A stretch of 64,000 nucleotides of DNA from Desmonostoc muscorum LEGE 12446. Lineage in GTDB: Bacteria > Cyanobacteriota > Cyanobacteriia > Cyanobacteriales > Nostocaceae. The notes below the pieces were generated by a model. It was not told the DNA's origin. It was given only the letters and a program-made list of their open reading frames with translations, and searched no databases. Location of the stretch: positions 5,032,001 through 5,096,000 of the forward strand of contig NZ_JADEXS020000001.1 of the NCBI RefSeq assembly GCF_015207005.2. The letters run 5' to 3'. Position numbers and translations under genes: made by a program. Positions 54,612-63,805 of the stretch are shown in pieces. Position 1 is the stretch's first letter; the number at the start of each line of letters is the position of its first letter.

Positions 54612-55322
54612 ATGGATATTTTAATAGTTGAAGATGAACCAGAAATTGCTCATTTAATCCAACTTTCTTTAGAAAAAGAAGGATTTTTCTGCCGTATTAG
54701 TCGTGATGGCATGAATGCTTTACGGATGTTTCAGGAACAACCACCTGATTTAATCATTTTAGATTTAATGATTCCTGGTTTAGATGGGCTGGAAGTTTGT
54801 GCCAGAATTCGCCAGAAACCAGGTGCAAAAGATCCTTACATTTTGATGCTTACTGCTAAAGGCGAAGAAATCGATCGCGTCATTGGCTTATCTACTGGTG
54901 CTGATGATTACATGGTTAAACCCTTTAGCCCCAGAGAGTTGGTAGCCAGGGTACGGGCGCTATTGCGGCGTAGTCTCCGCCAAGGGGGACAGCATCAAGT
55001 CAATCGTACCCAACACTTTATAGTAGACGTAGATCAGCGCACTGCTAGTCGCCAGATCAATTCCCAGCAACCAGAAATTCTGGACTTAACTACCCTAGAA
55101 TTCAATTTGCTAACTACCTTTGTCAGCAATCCTGGCCGAGTTTGGAACCGCACGCAACTAATTGACAAACTTTGGGGAGATAACTTTTTTGGTGATGAAC
55201 GCGTGGTGGATACTCATGTAGCTCGGTTGCGAAAAAAGATTGAGCCTGATCCGGCAAATCCCACTTTTATTAAAACTGTTGTTGGGGTTGGCTATAAATT
55301 TGAAGACTCGCCAATAGCGTAA
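54612..55322 (+). CDS. OmpR-family response regulator
   Basis: The 236-residue protein has an N-terminal receiver (MDILIVEDEPEIAHLI, acceptor Asp in LIILDLMIPGLDG, Lys in ADDYMVKPFS) and a C-terminal OmpR/PhoB winged helix (LDLTTLEFNLLTTFVSNPGRVWNR; DERVVDTHVARLRKKIE; VGVGYKF). The histidine kinase gene follows by five bases, so the two form a two-component system. Signal and targets are unknown. The repeat tract directly upstream is unusual. Confidence 0.9.
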   Translation: MDILIVEDEPEIAHLIQLSLEKEGFFCRISRDGMNALRMFQEQPPDLIILDLMIPGLDGLEVCARIRQKPGAKDPYILMLTAKGEEIDRVIGLSTGADDYMVKPFSPRELVARVRALLRRSLRQGGQHQVNRTQHFIVDVDQRTASRQINSQQPEILDLTTLEFNLLTTFVSNPGRVWNRTQLIDKLWGDNFFGDERVVDTHVARLRKKIEPDPANPTFIKTVVGVGYKFEDSPIA

Positions 55323-55327
55323 GTGTT

Positions 55328-56416
55328 ATGAAGATGGGGTTGAGAGGACGCCTATTTTTTTCTCACTTAGTAGTAATGATAGTGGGGGTAGCTAGTCTAG
55401 TTATTATCAGCAAAATTTCCTCCCCTCGGTTCTTTGTCTTGCATTTGGAACGACTAGAAAATCAGGGGTTTGATTTAATTGATGTCCGTACTGAATTGGT
55501 GACAGGATTTGAAATTGCTTGGCAGCGAAGCACTATCTGGTCAGTTTTAGTTGGCAGTACCGCAGCTGGAGGATTGAGTTACTGGGTGTCCAGAAGGATT
55601 ATGCTGCGGTTAACTGAGATGGAACAAATCACCCAAAAATTTGCTGCTGGTCAGATGGATGCACGACTACCTATGTCTGACATTCCAGAACTCAATGGAT
55701 TAGGTACTAGTTTCAACCGGATGGCAGCCAGTTTAGAAGGCGTGGAAGTGCGGCGGCGAGAAGTGATTGGAGATATGACCCATGAACTACGGACACCGTT
55801 AACAGTTGTGCGCGGTTATTTAGAAGAACTAGCTGATGGAGAAATTGAAGCGTCTCCAGAAATTTATCGACGTTTAGCTAAAGAAACAAGGCGCTTAGAG
55901 CGGTTAGTGAATGATTTACAAGAACTGTCGAAGGCGGAAGCTGGTTATCTGCCAATTAATATACAACGGGTAAATCTGCGTCCGTTGTTAGAGTCATTAG
56001 TGGAAAAATTTACTGACCAGTTGTTGGAAGATGGGCCAGTTTTGCACTTGGAATGTCCTGCGGTGCTGCCTCCTGTATTGGCAGATATCGATCGCACAGA
56101 ACAGGTGTTAGTTAATCTGCTTGGTAACGCAGTGCGTTACACCAACGAAGGTTCAATTACTATTCGTGCTGAGATTGAAGCATCTAAACTCTGGATTGCC
56201 GTTAGGGATACAGGTATTGGTATCGAAAGAGAAAATTTGCCCCACGTGTTTGAGCGCTTCTGGCGAGCCGACCAATCACGCGATCGCCATTCCGGAGGCA
56301 CTGGTATTGGCTTAACGATTTCCCATCGTTTGATTGAACTACAAGGCGGCCAGATTCAGGTAGAAAGCGAGTTGGGAATTGGCAGTACGTTTCGTTTTTT
56401 TCTGCCTTTGGCTTGA
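55328..56416 (+). CDS. Membrane sensor histidine kinase of the adjacent response regulator
   Basis: The 362-residue kinase has a first TM segment (LFFSHLVVMIVGVASLVIISK), a short periplasmic part, a second TM (STIWSVLVGSTAAGGLSYWVS), a HAMP domain (to FNRMAASLEG), then HisKA (MTHELRTPLTVVRGYLEEL) and HATPase (VLVNLLGNAVRYTNEG; GTGIGLTISHRLIE). The short periplasmic part (about 35-40 residues) suggests it senses either an envelope signal or something in the membrane. It follows its regulator by five bases. Confidence 0.9.
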   Translation: MKMGLRGRLFFSHLVVMIVGVASLVIISKISSPRFFVLHLERLENQGFDLIDVRTELVTGFEIAWQRSTIWSVLVGSTAAGGLSYWVSRRIMLRLTEMEQITQKFAAGQMDARLPMSDIPELNGLGTSFNRMAASLEGVEVRRREVIGDMTHELRTPLTVVRGYLEELADGEIEASPEIYRRLAKETRRLERLVNDLQELSKAEAGYLPINIQRVNLRPLLESLVEKFTDQLLEDGPVLHLECPAVLPPVLADIDRTEQVLVNLLGNAVRYTNEGSITIRAEIEASKLWIAVRDTGIGIERENLPHVFERFWRADQSRDRHSGGTGIGLTISHRLIELQGGQIQVESELGIGSTFRFFLPLA

Positions 56417-56715
56417 GTCAATCAATTTTAGATTTTGGATTTTGGATTTTGGATTTTCGATTGACTCTATCCACTAGCGCTGAGTCTTGGGGATTTGTTC
56501 CGTCTACAAGGGATGGGGCATGAACCGAAAAACTACAATCTAAAATCTAAAATTCCTAGTCTAAACATTTGAAATACAACAAATTGACATCACGTAGTCA
56601 CGGCTGTGTCATACCCAATTGCTAGTTTGAAAGTATCCAAAATCTTGATTTTTTGACAGGCGTCAAGATTTGGAATTTGCATAGAATATAACCTCCATTT
56701 GGCATTTTGGATTGT
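56417..56715. repeat. GATTTTGGATT-type repeats
   Basis: TTTTAGATTTTGGATTTTGGATTTTGGATTTTCG at about 56426-56460 and CTAAAATCTAAAATTCC at about 56537-56553 are arms of one inverted repeat. The sequence after 56560 is AT-rich, with a TTGACAGGCGTCAAG palindrome near 56654-56668. Confidence 0.65.
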
Positions 56716-56817
56716 ATGCCTACTTTTGTTTTGGCTGCTTTTTTGGTTAGTTTACTCACCGTATCTGGTTACGCTGCGATCGCCTATCTGTTCCCTCAAA
56801 ATCGTTCTCAAGACTGA
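56716..56817 (+). CDS. Possible 33-residue single-TM protein
   Basis: From ATG 56716 to TGA 56815-56817 the frame encodes a 33-residue peptide: MPTFVLAAFLVSLLTVSGYA followed by AIAYLFPQNRSQD. One hydrophobic helix with a polar end is the layout of the small subunits of photosystems, cytochrome b6f and NDH-1. I do not recognise a named one. The last ten bases overlap the convergent HEAT gene. Support is modest: reasonable composition, no in-frame stop, but only a weak GGA upstream of the ATG. Confidence 0.4.
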   Translation: MPTFVLAAFLVSLLTVSGYAAIAYLFPQNRSQD

Positions 56818-57482
56818 GCTGATGCAGTTTCTAAAGCTGCTGCTACTACCCGAAAATTTTCGTCCTGCTGGAGTTTGGCGATTAACAGCTTGGCTTGGGG
56901 ATCTTGAGTGCCAGACAAAGCGATCGCTGTTTGCCATCGGTTTCGCCAATATGAATCTTGTGCAAGTTCTGTCAACAGTGCCAGTGCTTGATTTTTCAAA
57001 CATGATTTTAACAGTTGGCCAAGGGCGACAATCCCTGCTTCTTTAACACTTTGTGTTTCATCCTTCAAAGATTCGACTGCAACAGCTAATAAAATTTCAT
57101 CTTCCTTGGTTTCCATGAGCAGAGAAATTACCGTTTGGCGAACTAACCAGTTGTCAGACTGCATAAATAGCCCTTGAAGTAAGGGAATCGTCACATCCCC
57201 AAATTCAAAAAGGGAATTGGCAGCTTCCGATAGTACATTAGGATCTTGGTTATGTTCTAGTATTTCTTGCAGAGCGAGAAATGAAGCTTCAGTCCGGTAG
57301 TTACCCAAACCCATCACCGCAAGGCGACAAAGTGCAACGTCTTTTTCATTAGCTAGCTTTTGGAGTATGGGAACAGCAACTTCCGATGGAAATTCTGCCA
57401 GTTCATCCAAGGCAGCTTTGCGCTCATTCAAGGCTTTGGCGCGTAAATTCAACTCAATCTGCTCGATGTGATTTTGATTCAT
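56808..57482 (-). CDS. HEAT-repeat protein
   Basis: The 224-residue soluble protein is built of HEAT-like helical repeats: ERKAALDELAEFPSEVAVPILQKLANEKD, LCRLAVMGLGNYRTEASFLALQEILE, VLSEAANSLFEFGDVTIPLLQGLF, WLVRQTVISLLMETKEDEILLAV and following. In cyanobacteria this fold includes phycobilin lyases (CpcE/F, NblB), but nothing here points to a bilin function. Its 3' end overlaps a possible small gene on the other strand. Confidence 0.85.
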   Translation of the reverse strand: MNQNHIEQIELNLRAKALNERKAALDELAEFPSEVAVPILQKLANEKDVALCRLAVMGLGNYRTEASFLALQEILEHNQDPNVLSEAANSLFEFGDVTIPLLQGLFMQSDNWLVRQTVISLLMETKEDEILLAVAVESLKDETQSVKEAGIVALGQLLKSCLKNQALALLTELAQDSYWRNRWQTAIALSGTQDPQAKLLIAKLQQDENFRVVAAALETASAQS

Positions 57483-57597
57483 GTGCTTAAGTAATAGTAG
57501 TATGTCCAGTCAGAATAGCACTTTCCGCTTCAAACCCAATCCCAGTCTCTTTGACGCACAATAAATTCAAAATTCACAGAACTGTCACAACGTAATT

Positions 57598-58278
57598 ATG
57601 TCAACCATCCAAACAACTGTAATTCTGGCGATGACGGCTGATGGGAAAATTAGTCCCGTAGATTCTAAAGCACCCCGCAATTCTTATCCAGTAGATCAAG
57701 CACACCTGGAGTATCAAGTCTCTCTAGCCGATTTAGTCCTAATGGGAGCAGGGACGGCTCGGAATGAGGGGGCAGCCTTTACAATTGAGAATCCCGAATT
57801 TTTGGCAGCACGTCAGTTTCGGGGTCAGTCTCCCCAACCTATTACCTGTGTTGTCACAGCTTCGCTTAATCTACCGCCGGATATGAATTTTTTTCGCCAA
57901 GACATTGAGCGATGGATATTTACGACAGGGGCTGCTATAGAGCGCAGTTCTGATGCAACAACCCTACACCAGCTGGCCAAATTAATCGAACTGGGCGATA
58001 CAGACCTTGATTGGGATAGAGCCTACGACTTAATGGCAGAGCAGGGTATCCGCAAAATCTTTGCTTTGGGAGGCGGCTCTTTAACAGCTTCTCTAGTCCA
58101 AGCAGGGCGAGTTGACGATTGGTGGTTGACCATTTTGCCTGTTATTTATGGAGGAGAAAGCGCCCCTACTCCCGTAGAGGGTGAGGGTTTTCTTCCCAAT
58201 GATGCTCCTAAACTCGAACTGATTGAAACTCGTCAGATCGGAAGTGAGTTATTTTTGCACTACCGCACACTCAGCTGA
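57598..58278 (+). CDS. RibD C-terminal domain (DHFR-like reductase) protein
   Basis: The 226 residues form a single RibD-C fold, which in riboflavin synthesis reduces 5-amino-6-ribosylaminouracil phosphate. TTVILAMTADGKISP, SLADLVLMGAGTARNEG, ITCVVTASLNLPP, and IRKIFALGGGSLTASLVQAGRVDDWWLTILPVIYGG are conserved. The deaminase half of bifunctional RibD is absent. Stand-alone members may be reductases of other substrates. The ATG at 57598 lies divergent from the HEAT gene. Confidence 0.83.
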   Translation: MSTIQTTVILAMTADGKISPVDSKAPRNSYPVDQAHLEYQVSLADLVLMGAGTARNEGAAFTIENPEFLAARQFRGQSPQPITCVVTASLNLPPDMNFFRQDIERWIFTTGAAIERSSDATTLHQLAKLIELGDTDLDWDRAYDLMAEQGIRKIFALGGGSLTASLVQAGRVDDWWLTILPVIYGGESAPTPVEGEGFLPNDAPKLELIETRQIGSELFLHYRTLS

Positions 58279-58329
58279 CAATTTATTATGAAAACTGGGC
58301 GTTGCTGAATGTGAATATGAAATTCAAAA

Positions 58330-58470
58330 ATCGACTCTTCTCAACTCTTACTCTCTGCGACTCTGCGCCTTTGCGTGTTAGCGTTCGCGGAGCGTCTCGT
58401 AGAGAAGCGGGGCGTAGCCCGGTAAATTCATATTCTCAATCAGCAACACCGAAAACTCTTATCAAAAGCG
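58330..58470. repeat. CTCTGCG-type and GC-rich palindromic repeats
   Basis: CTCTGCGACTCTGCGCCTTTGCGTG at about 58351-58376 is one copy of the CTCTGCG repeat. GTTAGCGTTCGCGGAGCGTCTCGTAGAGAAGCGGGGCGTAGCCCGG follows at about 58378-58423. No gene. Confidence 0.7.
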
Positions 58471-58497
58471 CTCCCCTTTCGGGAGAGCGCTTTTTAT
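58463..58497 (-). terminator. Rho-independent terminator of psbA
   Basis: AAAGCGCTCCC and GGGAGAGCGCTTT pair across a short CTTTC loop with A/T runs on both sides, about 30 nt past the psbA stop (58530). The T-run on the minus strand follows directly, so it fits psbA termination; it is nearly symmetric and could work both ways. Confidence 0.8.
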
Positions 58498-58529
58498 TCT
58501 ATTTAATTTTCAACTGACTTAGGTAGTGA

Positions 58530-59612
58530 TTAACCGTTGATAGCAGGAGCGGTTAGAGCTACAGGAGCAACATCGCCAGCAGCCAAGTCTAAGGGGAAGT
58601 TGTGAGCATTGCGCTCGTGCATTACTTCCATACCCAGGTTAGCGCGGTTGATGATGTCAGCCCAGGTGTTGATGACGCGACCTTGTGAGTCGATGATCGA
58701 TTGGTTGAAGTTGAAACCGTTCAAGTTGAAAGCCATTGTGCTTACACCCAAAGCGGTGAACCAGATGCCAATCACAGGCCATGCAGCTAGGAAGAAGTGC
58801 AAGGAACGGCTGTTGTTGAAAGAAGCGTATTGGAAAATCAAGCGACCGAAGTAACCGTGGGCTGCAACAATGTTGTAGGTTTCTTCTTCTTGACCGAACT
58901 TGTAGCCGTAGTTTTGAGATTCGCTTTCGGTTGTCTCACGAACCAAGGAAGAGGTAACTAGAGAACCGTGCATTGCGGAGAATAAACTTCCACCGAATAC
59001 ACCAGCCACACCTAACATGTGGAAGGGGTGCATCAAGATGTTGTGTTCTGCTTGGAACACGATCATGAAGTTGAAGGTTCCGGAGATACCCAAGGGCATA
59101 CCATCGCTAAATGAACCTTGTCCGATGGGGTAAATCAAGAATACTGCGGTTGCAGCAGCAACAGGTGCAGAGAATGCTAGGCAAATCCAAGGACGCATTC
59201 CCAAGCGGTAGGAGAGTTCCCACTCACGACCTAAGTAGCAGAATACGCCAATCAGGAAGTGGAACACTACTAGCTGGTAAGGACCGCCGTTGTACAGCCA
59301 CTCATCAAGAGATGCTGCTTCCCAAATTGGGTAGAAGTGCAAACCGATAGCGTTGGAGGAAGGAACAACTGCACCAGAGATGATGTTGTTTCCGTAAACT
59401 AAGGAGCCTGCAACAGGCTCACGGATACCATCGATGTCTACTGGAGGTGCTGCGATGAAGGCGATTACGAAGCAGGCGGTAGCAGCTAGCAGGGTGGGGA
59501 TCATGAGTACACCGAACCAGCCGATGTATAAGCGGTTGTTGGTGCTGGTGATCCAGTTGGCGAAGCGTTCCCACACGTTGGCGCTTTCGCGGCGTTGAAT
59601 GGTTGCTGTCAT
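58530..59612 (-). CDS. psbA: Photosystem II D1 protein, high-light (Glu130) form
   Basis: D1 is the core reaction-centre subunit that binds the oxygen-evolving cluster, pheophytin and QB. The 360-residue sequence has the tyrosine Z (Tyr161) and its partner His190, the Mn-cluster ligands Asp170, Glu189, His332, Glu333, His337 and Asp342, the P680 ligand His198, the non-haem-iron ligand His215 (FSAMH), and Ser264 at the QB site. Processing after Ala344 leaves a 16-residue tail. Residue 130 is Glu ([10 protein letters not shown]), the form with stronger hydrogen bonding to pheophytin, found in high-light D1 copies; the low-light form has Gln. It is monocistronic with its own promoter and terminator. 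Confidence 0.98.
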   Translation of the reverse strand: MTATIQRRESANVWERFANWITSTNNRLYIGWFGVLMIPTLLAATACFVIAFIAAPPVDIDGIREPVAGSLVYGNNIISGAVVPSSNAIGLHFYPIWEAASLDEWLYNGGPYQLVVFHFLIGVFCYLGREWELSYRLGMRPWICLAFSAPVAAATAVFLIYPIGQGSFSDGMPLGISGTFNFMIVFQAEHNILMHPFHMLGVAGVFGGSLFSAMHGSLVTSSLVRETTESESQNYGYKFGQEEETYNIVAAHGYFGRLIFQYASFNNSRSLHFFLAAWPVIGIWFTALGVSTMAFNLNGFNFNQSIIDSQGRVINTWADIINRANLGMEVMHERNAHNFPLDLAAGDVAPVALTAPAING

Positions 59613-59639
59613 TGTTTTATGATTGCGGTTGATTGTTTT

Positions 59640-59710
59640 ATGATTTGAGTAAGTAGACTTACTTACCTATGTTTATTAGATTAAACCCAGAATTAAGATT
59701 TGTAAACAAA
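59640..59710 (-). promoter_or_regulatory. psbA promoter and leader hairpin
   Basis: On the minus strand TTTACA (59706-59701) and TAATCT (59683-59678) are 17 nt apart, a fair -35/-10 pair, putting transcription start near 59670 and a leader of about 58 nt. GTTTACAAAT resembles one half of the HLR1 element bound by RpaB. TAAGTAGACTTA (59650-59661) is a palindrome in the leader. These are by eye only. Confidence 0.5.
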
Positions 59711-59789
59711 TTTTAAATCAGCATTGCTGATGATGGTGATTTGTTTGAATGATGAATCGCATTTATAAATGCGATTCATTGTAGTTTTA

Positions 59790-60146
<357 letters not shown>

Positions 60147-60257
60147 TTACCTAACTCATCTCCTAGAGATTTTAAAGGTTTAACGTTATACAATAAATAC
60201 TTACAAAAATCTGTATAAATAAATTATGGCACTTGATACCGTCTAATTAGGTTTAAA

Positions 60258-60283
60258 CCAGTATTATTACTGGTATTTTTTTT
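60258..60283 (+). terminator. Orphan terminator-like hairpin
   Basis: CCAGTA pairs perfectly with TACTGG across TTAT and is followed by TATTTTTTTTC. On the + strand this is a good intrinsic terminator, but no + strand gene lies upstream before bciB-type distances; the nearest gene (HIT) is on the other strand. It may end a short unannotated RNA. Confidence 0.5.
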
Positions 60284-61163
60284 CTTAAGACTACCATATT
60301 CAGTAATTCAGAAAGAATCTCCAGCTAGATTTGATGTGATGAATCACACAGGAATGGCGTGAAAATATTTCTTTGCCAGTTTCCAGTCACTAGTCCCCAA
60401 TGCCACGTTTTCGAGTTAGAATTAGTCTGTGCCCTAGTAACTTCCAGTATTTTAGACTAGTTCCATTTACTTAGATGTGATGTTTAGTAGGAGTAAGCGA
60501 TGGTTTGACTACAGACTACTTTCTTGAAAAGAATAATTAATACAACAAAATACTCCTTAATATGATAACGTCTTCCATAGGTTCAGATTACTGCTAGGGC
60601 AACATAAAGATATTAATTATGATGTATCCACATCGCTCAAGTGCAGGCTGGGATGTTGATAGCTGGAAAGTTAGACATTGCCTATATTAAATGCTTTGGA
60701 CGTTAATATGAAACATTCAAAACACTATTTTGTGTTTTTATAATTATTATAATTAGTATAGTTACCCGTTTCTTTTTATTATCAAATCAAAGTTTTTGGT
60801 ACATGGAAAAGATGACTATCGCTCAGTCGTTCAGTACCTGATAAAAAATCGAGATCAATCTGCAAAATCTGTATTGTTGTAGGGACAGCCTAGATTATTA
60901 CAATATTACGGAGATTCATCGACTTTATATCTACCAATACATATTCTCGATACAATCAATGGCAAAAATTTATCAGAAAAAATTAATACAACCACGAAGA
61001 ATGTAAAAACAATATTTGTTATAATTAATAGGGAATTTTTCTGGAAACTCTAGGATACTTTTAAAAATGAAATGAGTGAATTATAGAACTTGGAAAATGA
61101 AGAAAATTTGCGTTATATGAAAGTATATAGATTTGTGAAGAATAAATAAAAATAGAAAGACTA

Positions 61164-61253
61164 ATACTAATCTGCACATCTTACCGTAACTTTCAGTTTT
61201 GAGAAATGGAGAGTATAAATTTATAAATTAAGCTTCTGATTGCAGATTGGTAT
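61164..61253. mobile_element. Short MITE-like element with ATACYAAT termini
   Basis: ATACTAATCTGCA at 61164-61176 and TGCAGATTGGTAT at 61241-61253 are reverse complements with one mismatch, enclosing 90 bp. The ends resemble those of the element at 12985-13107. Confidence 0.45.
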
Positions 61254-61459
61254 AACTAAGTAAAGTTAATGTAATGTAATGTAAATCAAGAATTAAATAT
61301 AATAATCCACTTTAATTTTTGAATTTATTTGCGTAGCTACGGAGTAAGGAGTAGGTAATTAGCATTTTTGAAGTGTAGGTCGTTTTTTAAAAAATCGAAT
61401 ATAAGTCCTAATAGAGATAAGTTGAAGCAAAAAAACAATTAATATTATGAAAATGAAGA

Positions 61460-62497
61460 ATGGGAAAAACATTCACAGGTAAACCCCCAATTATCATTGC
61501 ACATAGAGGTGCTAGTGGCTATCGTCCAGAACATACTTTAGCTGGTTATGAATTAGCGATCGCACTAGGGGCTGACTATATTGAACCAGATTTAGTTTCC
61601 ACAAAAGACGGTATTTTAATTGCTCGTCACGAAAATGAAATTTCTGAAACTACCGACGTTGCTAGCCATAAAGAATTTGCTCACCGTAAAACTACTAAAA
61701 TAATTGATGGAGAATCAAAAACAGGTTGGTTTACCGAAGATTTTACCCTTGCAGAACTGAAAACACTACGAGCGAAAGAGCGAATTCCCCAACTGCGATT
61801 GCAAAATATCCCCTATGATGGATTATTTGAAATTCCCACATTACAGGAAATCATAGATTTAGTCAAAGATAAAAGTGCCGAAATAAATCGTGCAATCGGC
61901 ATTTATCCAGAAACTAAGCACCCAACTTACTTTGAATCCATTGGTTTACCCCTAGAAACACCCCTATTAGCAACTTTAACAGCTAACGGTTATCAAGGAG
62001 CTAATGCACCTGTTTATATCCAGTCTTTTGAAGTGAGTAATTTACAAGATTTATCTACAAAAACTGATTTACCTTTGGTACAATTGCTAAACATTACTGG
62101 TAAACCTTATGATTTTGTAGTTAATAGTAATGATAGCACCTATGCAGATTTAATAACTGTTTCAGGTTTAGAGAAAATTGCTCAATATGCACAAGCAATT
62201 GGAGTTCATAAAAATCTACTGCTTTCTAAAGACAGCACTGGTAAATTGCTTTCACCAACATCTTTAATTATGGATGCTCATGCATTTGATTTACTAGTTC
62301 ATACCTGGACTTTCCGCAATGAAGACTACTTTTTACCATTAGAATTTCAAGGAAATCCCCAAGGAGAATATGAACTATTTTTCAACTTGGGTATTGATGG
62401 CGTATTTAGCGACTACCCGGATACGGCTTGTGCTGTGAATGAAAACCTTGGGTTTAAGCGTAGAGACGCGATTAATCGCGTCTCTACCGATTCCTAA
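61460..62497 (+). CDS. Glycerophosphodiester phosphodiesterase
   Basis: GDPD enzymes split glycerophosphodiesters into glycerol 3-phosphate and an alcohol. The 345 residues start IIIAHRGASGYRPEHTLAGYELAIALGADYIEPDLVSTKDG, with the catalytic His-Arg, Glu and metal-binding Glu-Asp residues. No signal peptide is seen before this; the usual secreted GlpQ has one, so a cytoplasmic location is likely. IGIYPETKHPTYF and GIDGVFSDYPDTA complete the fold. The last 12 residues (RRDAINRVSTDS) are encoded by the AGACGCGATTAATCGCGTCT palindrome and not by a native C-terminus. Confidence 0.88.
   Translation: MGKTFTGKPPIIIAHRGASGYRPEHTLAGYELAIALGADYIEPDLVSTKDGILIARHENEISETTDVASHKEFAHRKTTKIIDGESKTGWFTEDFTLAELKTLRAKERIPQLRLQNIPYDGLFEIPTLQEIIDLVKDKSAEINRAIGIYPETKHPTYFESIGLPLETPLLATLTANGYQGANAPVYIQSFEVSNLQDLSTKTDLPLVQLLNITGKPYDFVVNSNDSTYADLITVSGLEKIAQYAQAIGVHKNLLLSKDSTGKLLSPTSLIMDAHAFDLLVHTWTFRNEDYFLPLEFQGNPQGEYELFFNLGIDGVFSDYPDTACAVNENLGFKRRDAINRVSTDS
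62459..62490. repeat. AGACGCGATTAATCGCGTCT palindrome at the GDPD 3' end
   Basis: The palindrome GTAGAGACGCGATTAATCGCGTCTCTAC spans about 62459-62486 and is read in frame as the last codons of the GDPD gene. Its copies at 39372-39422 and 41530-41551 are intergenic. Confidence 0.8.
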
Positions 62498-62562
62498 AAA
62501 GCGATCGCACTGGTCACAATTGCGGGAAACTAAAAGCAGATCTATTAGGAAAGGAGAACCTA

Positions 62563-62922
62563 ATGAGCTGGACTAAAGTTCTTGCAGCCGAAGCGCTGTC
62601 ACCAGGTGCGCGACAAGTAGTAAAAGTTGGTAACCGGAAAATCCTACTTTTGAATCACGAAAATCAGCTTTATGCCGTAGATAACACCTGTCCCCACTTA
62701 AAATTGCCTTTGAAAAGTGGGAAAATCACTGAAGATGGGGCAATTGTTTGTTCTTTCCATCGCAGTAGTTTTGACCTAAGTAGCGGTGAGGTAAAAGATT
62801 GGTGTCCCTGGCCGCCTGGTGTAGGTAAAGTACTATCCTTGGTTTCACAAGAAAAAGCACTGCCAGTTTTTCCAATCCGTGTGGAAGAAGGTAGTATCTG
62901 GATTGATGTGCAAGAAGAATAA
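62563..62922 (+). CDS. Rieske [2Fe-2S] ferredoxin-like protein
   Basis: A 119-residue protein with one Rieske domain. The ligands are CPHL and CSFHRSSFD, each providing a Cys and a His. Such small Rieske proteins act as electron carriers for oxygenases or other redox enzymes, or are of unknown role. AAAGGAGA lies eight bases before the ATG. It is separated from GDPD by 65 nt and may share a transcript. Confidence 0.87.
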   Translation: MSWTKVLAAEALSPGARQVVKVGNRKILLLNHENQLYAVDNTCPHLKLPLKSGKITEDGAIVCSFHRSSFDLSSGEVKDWCPWPPGVGKVLSLVSQEKALPVFPIRVEEGSIWIDVQEE

Positions 62923-62934
62923 TTAAAACGGACT

Positions 62935-63050
62935 GGGCACTGGAGACTAGGGATAAGGGAGTGTGGGGAGTTTGGGGAAATTATAAAAAAGCTTCCCACC
63001 CGTGCCATACTCCCAATACCCCATAACCTATGCCCAATCCCCAGTTTATT
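62935..63050. repeat. GGGGAGT-type and complementary short repeats
   Basis: AAGGGAGTGTGGGGAGTTTGGGG at about 62956-62978 and the weakly complementary CCATACTCCCAATACCCCATAACC at about 63004-63027 lie between two convergent genes. Confidence 0.6.
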
Positions 63051-63444
63051 CTCGCCGTTGTTGATAATCTTCAGCAGACATCGGATCTAATTCCCAGCGA
63101 TCGCCGTCACGTTCCTCTAAAATATCGTTGGTACGCAGAAACGTGAAATCGTCCATTTCCAACCCTACTGCTGCTTCTATATCTTCAGTTACATTTTGAT
63201 CCGGAGTTGGAACAGTACCCCCAACAGCTTCATCCCCAACTGCATCTGCATCCTGCCAATAAGCATCAACATCTCCACCAGTAAGTTCTGGGCTAGTTTC
63301 TGTGTACTGGCGTCTTTCATCTACCAAACCTCGCCCGCCAATATTGTATCCTGGCAAGTCTTTCACACCAGTACCGTAGGATTCACTAATTTCTTGCGGC
63401 AAATCATCGGTTTTTATTTCGTCATTGTGATTTTTTTTGGCCAT
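63046..63444 (-). CDS. DUF6335-family protein
   Basis: From the ATG at 63444 (MAKKNHNDEIKT) the product has 132 residues, acidic and soluble. GTGVKDLPGYNIGGRGLVDERR, SPELTGGDVDAYW, and AAVGLEMDDFTFLRTNDILEERDGDRWELDP are the conserved cyanobacterial blocks. No function is known for the family. An alternative upstream start at 63465 would add seven residues (MQKIDNI), less likely. Confidence 0.75.
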   Translation of the reverse strand: MAKKNHNDEIKTDDLPQEISESYGTGVKDLPGYNIGGRGLVDERRQYTETSPELTGGDVDAYWQDADAVGDEAVGGTVPTPDQNVTEDIEAAVGLEMDDFTFLRTNDILEERDGDRWELDPMSAEDYQQRRE

Positions 63445-63805
63445 AATGTTATCTATTTTCTGCATTCTTACAATAACGTTTTCTTCTCACCAAGTTGTAT
63501 GACTAAAGATGTATGGCTTTAGTAATAAAATAATCTATCCCCTTAGTACGAAGCTAAATTAGCAATCTCGACGTAAGATTGTAAACATAAATTCATGGTC
63601 TAAGCAACTTGTAGTTGAAGTTGTTAGTTATGAGTTAGGAGTTATGAAAACGAAATTATTCGATAGTCAACTTCTAACTCGTAACTATTTTTTGTAACCC
63701 CAAAATACCACTTCGATTTAAAAAATTAAAACTTCATTTATGTTGTTAACTACTTGAATCTAAAACAATAAGACATTCAATAATTTGGAATAGCGGAGGT
63801 AGAAA
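63445..63805. other. Divergent gap with inverted repeat
   Basis: AGTTATGAGTTAGGAGTT at 63626-63643 and AACTTCTAACTCGTAACT at 63669-63686 form an inverted repeat with two mismatches, similar to that between desC and desA. The promoters of both flanking genes are expected here. Confidence 0.6.

Noticed and set aside
56699..57046. A 115-codon + strand frame
   Set aside because: Most of it is antisense to the HEAT-repeat gene. The 33-codon frame beginning at 56716 is a different reading and is retained only as possible.
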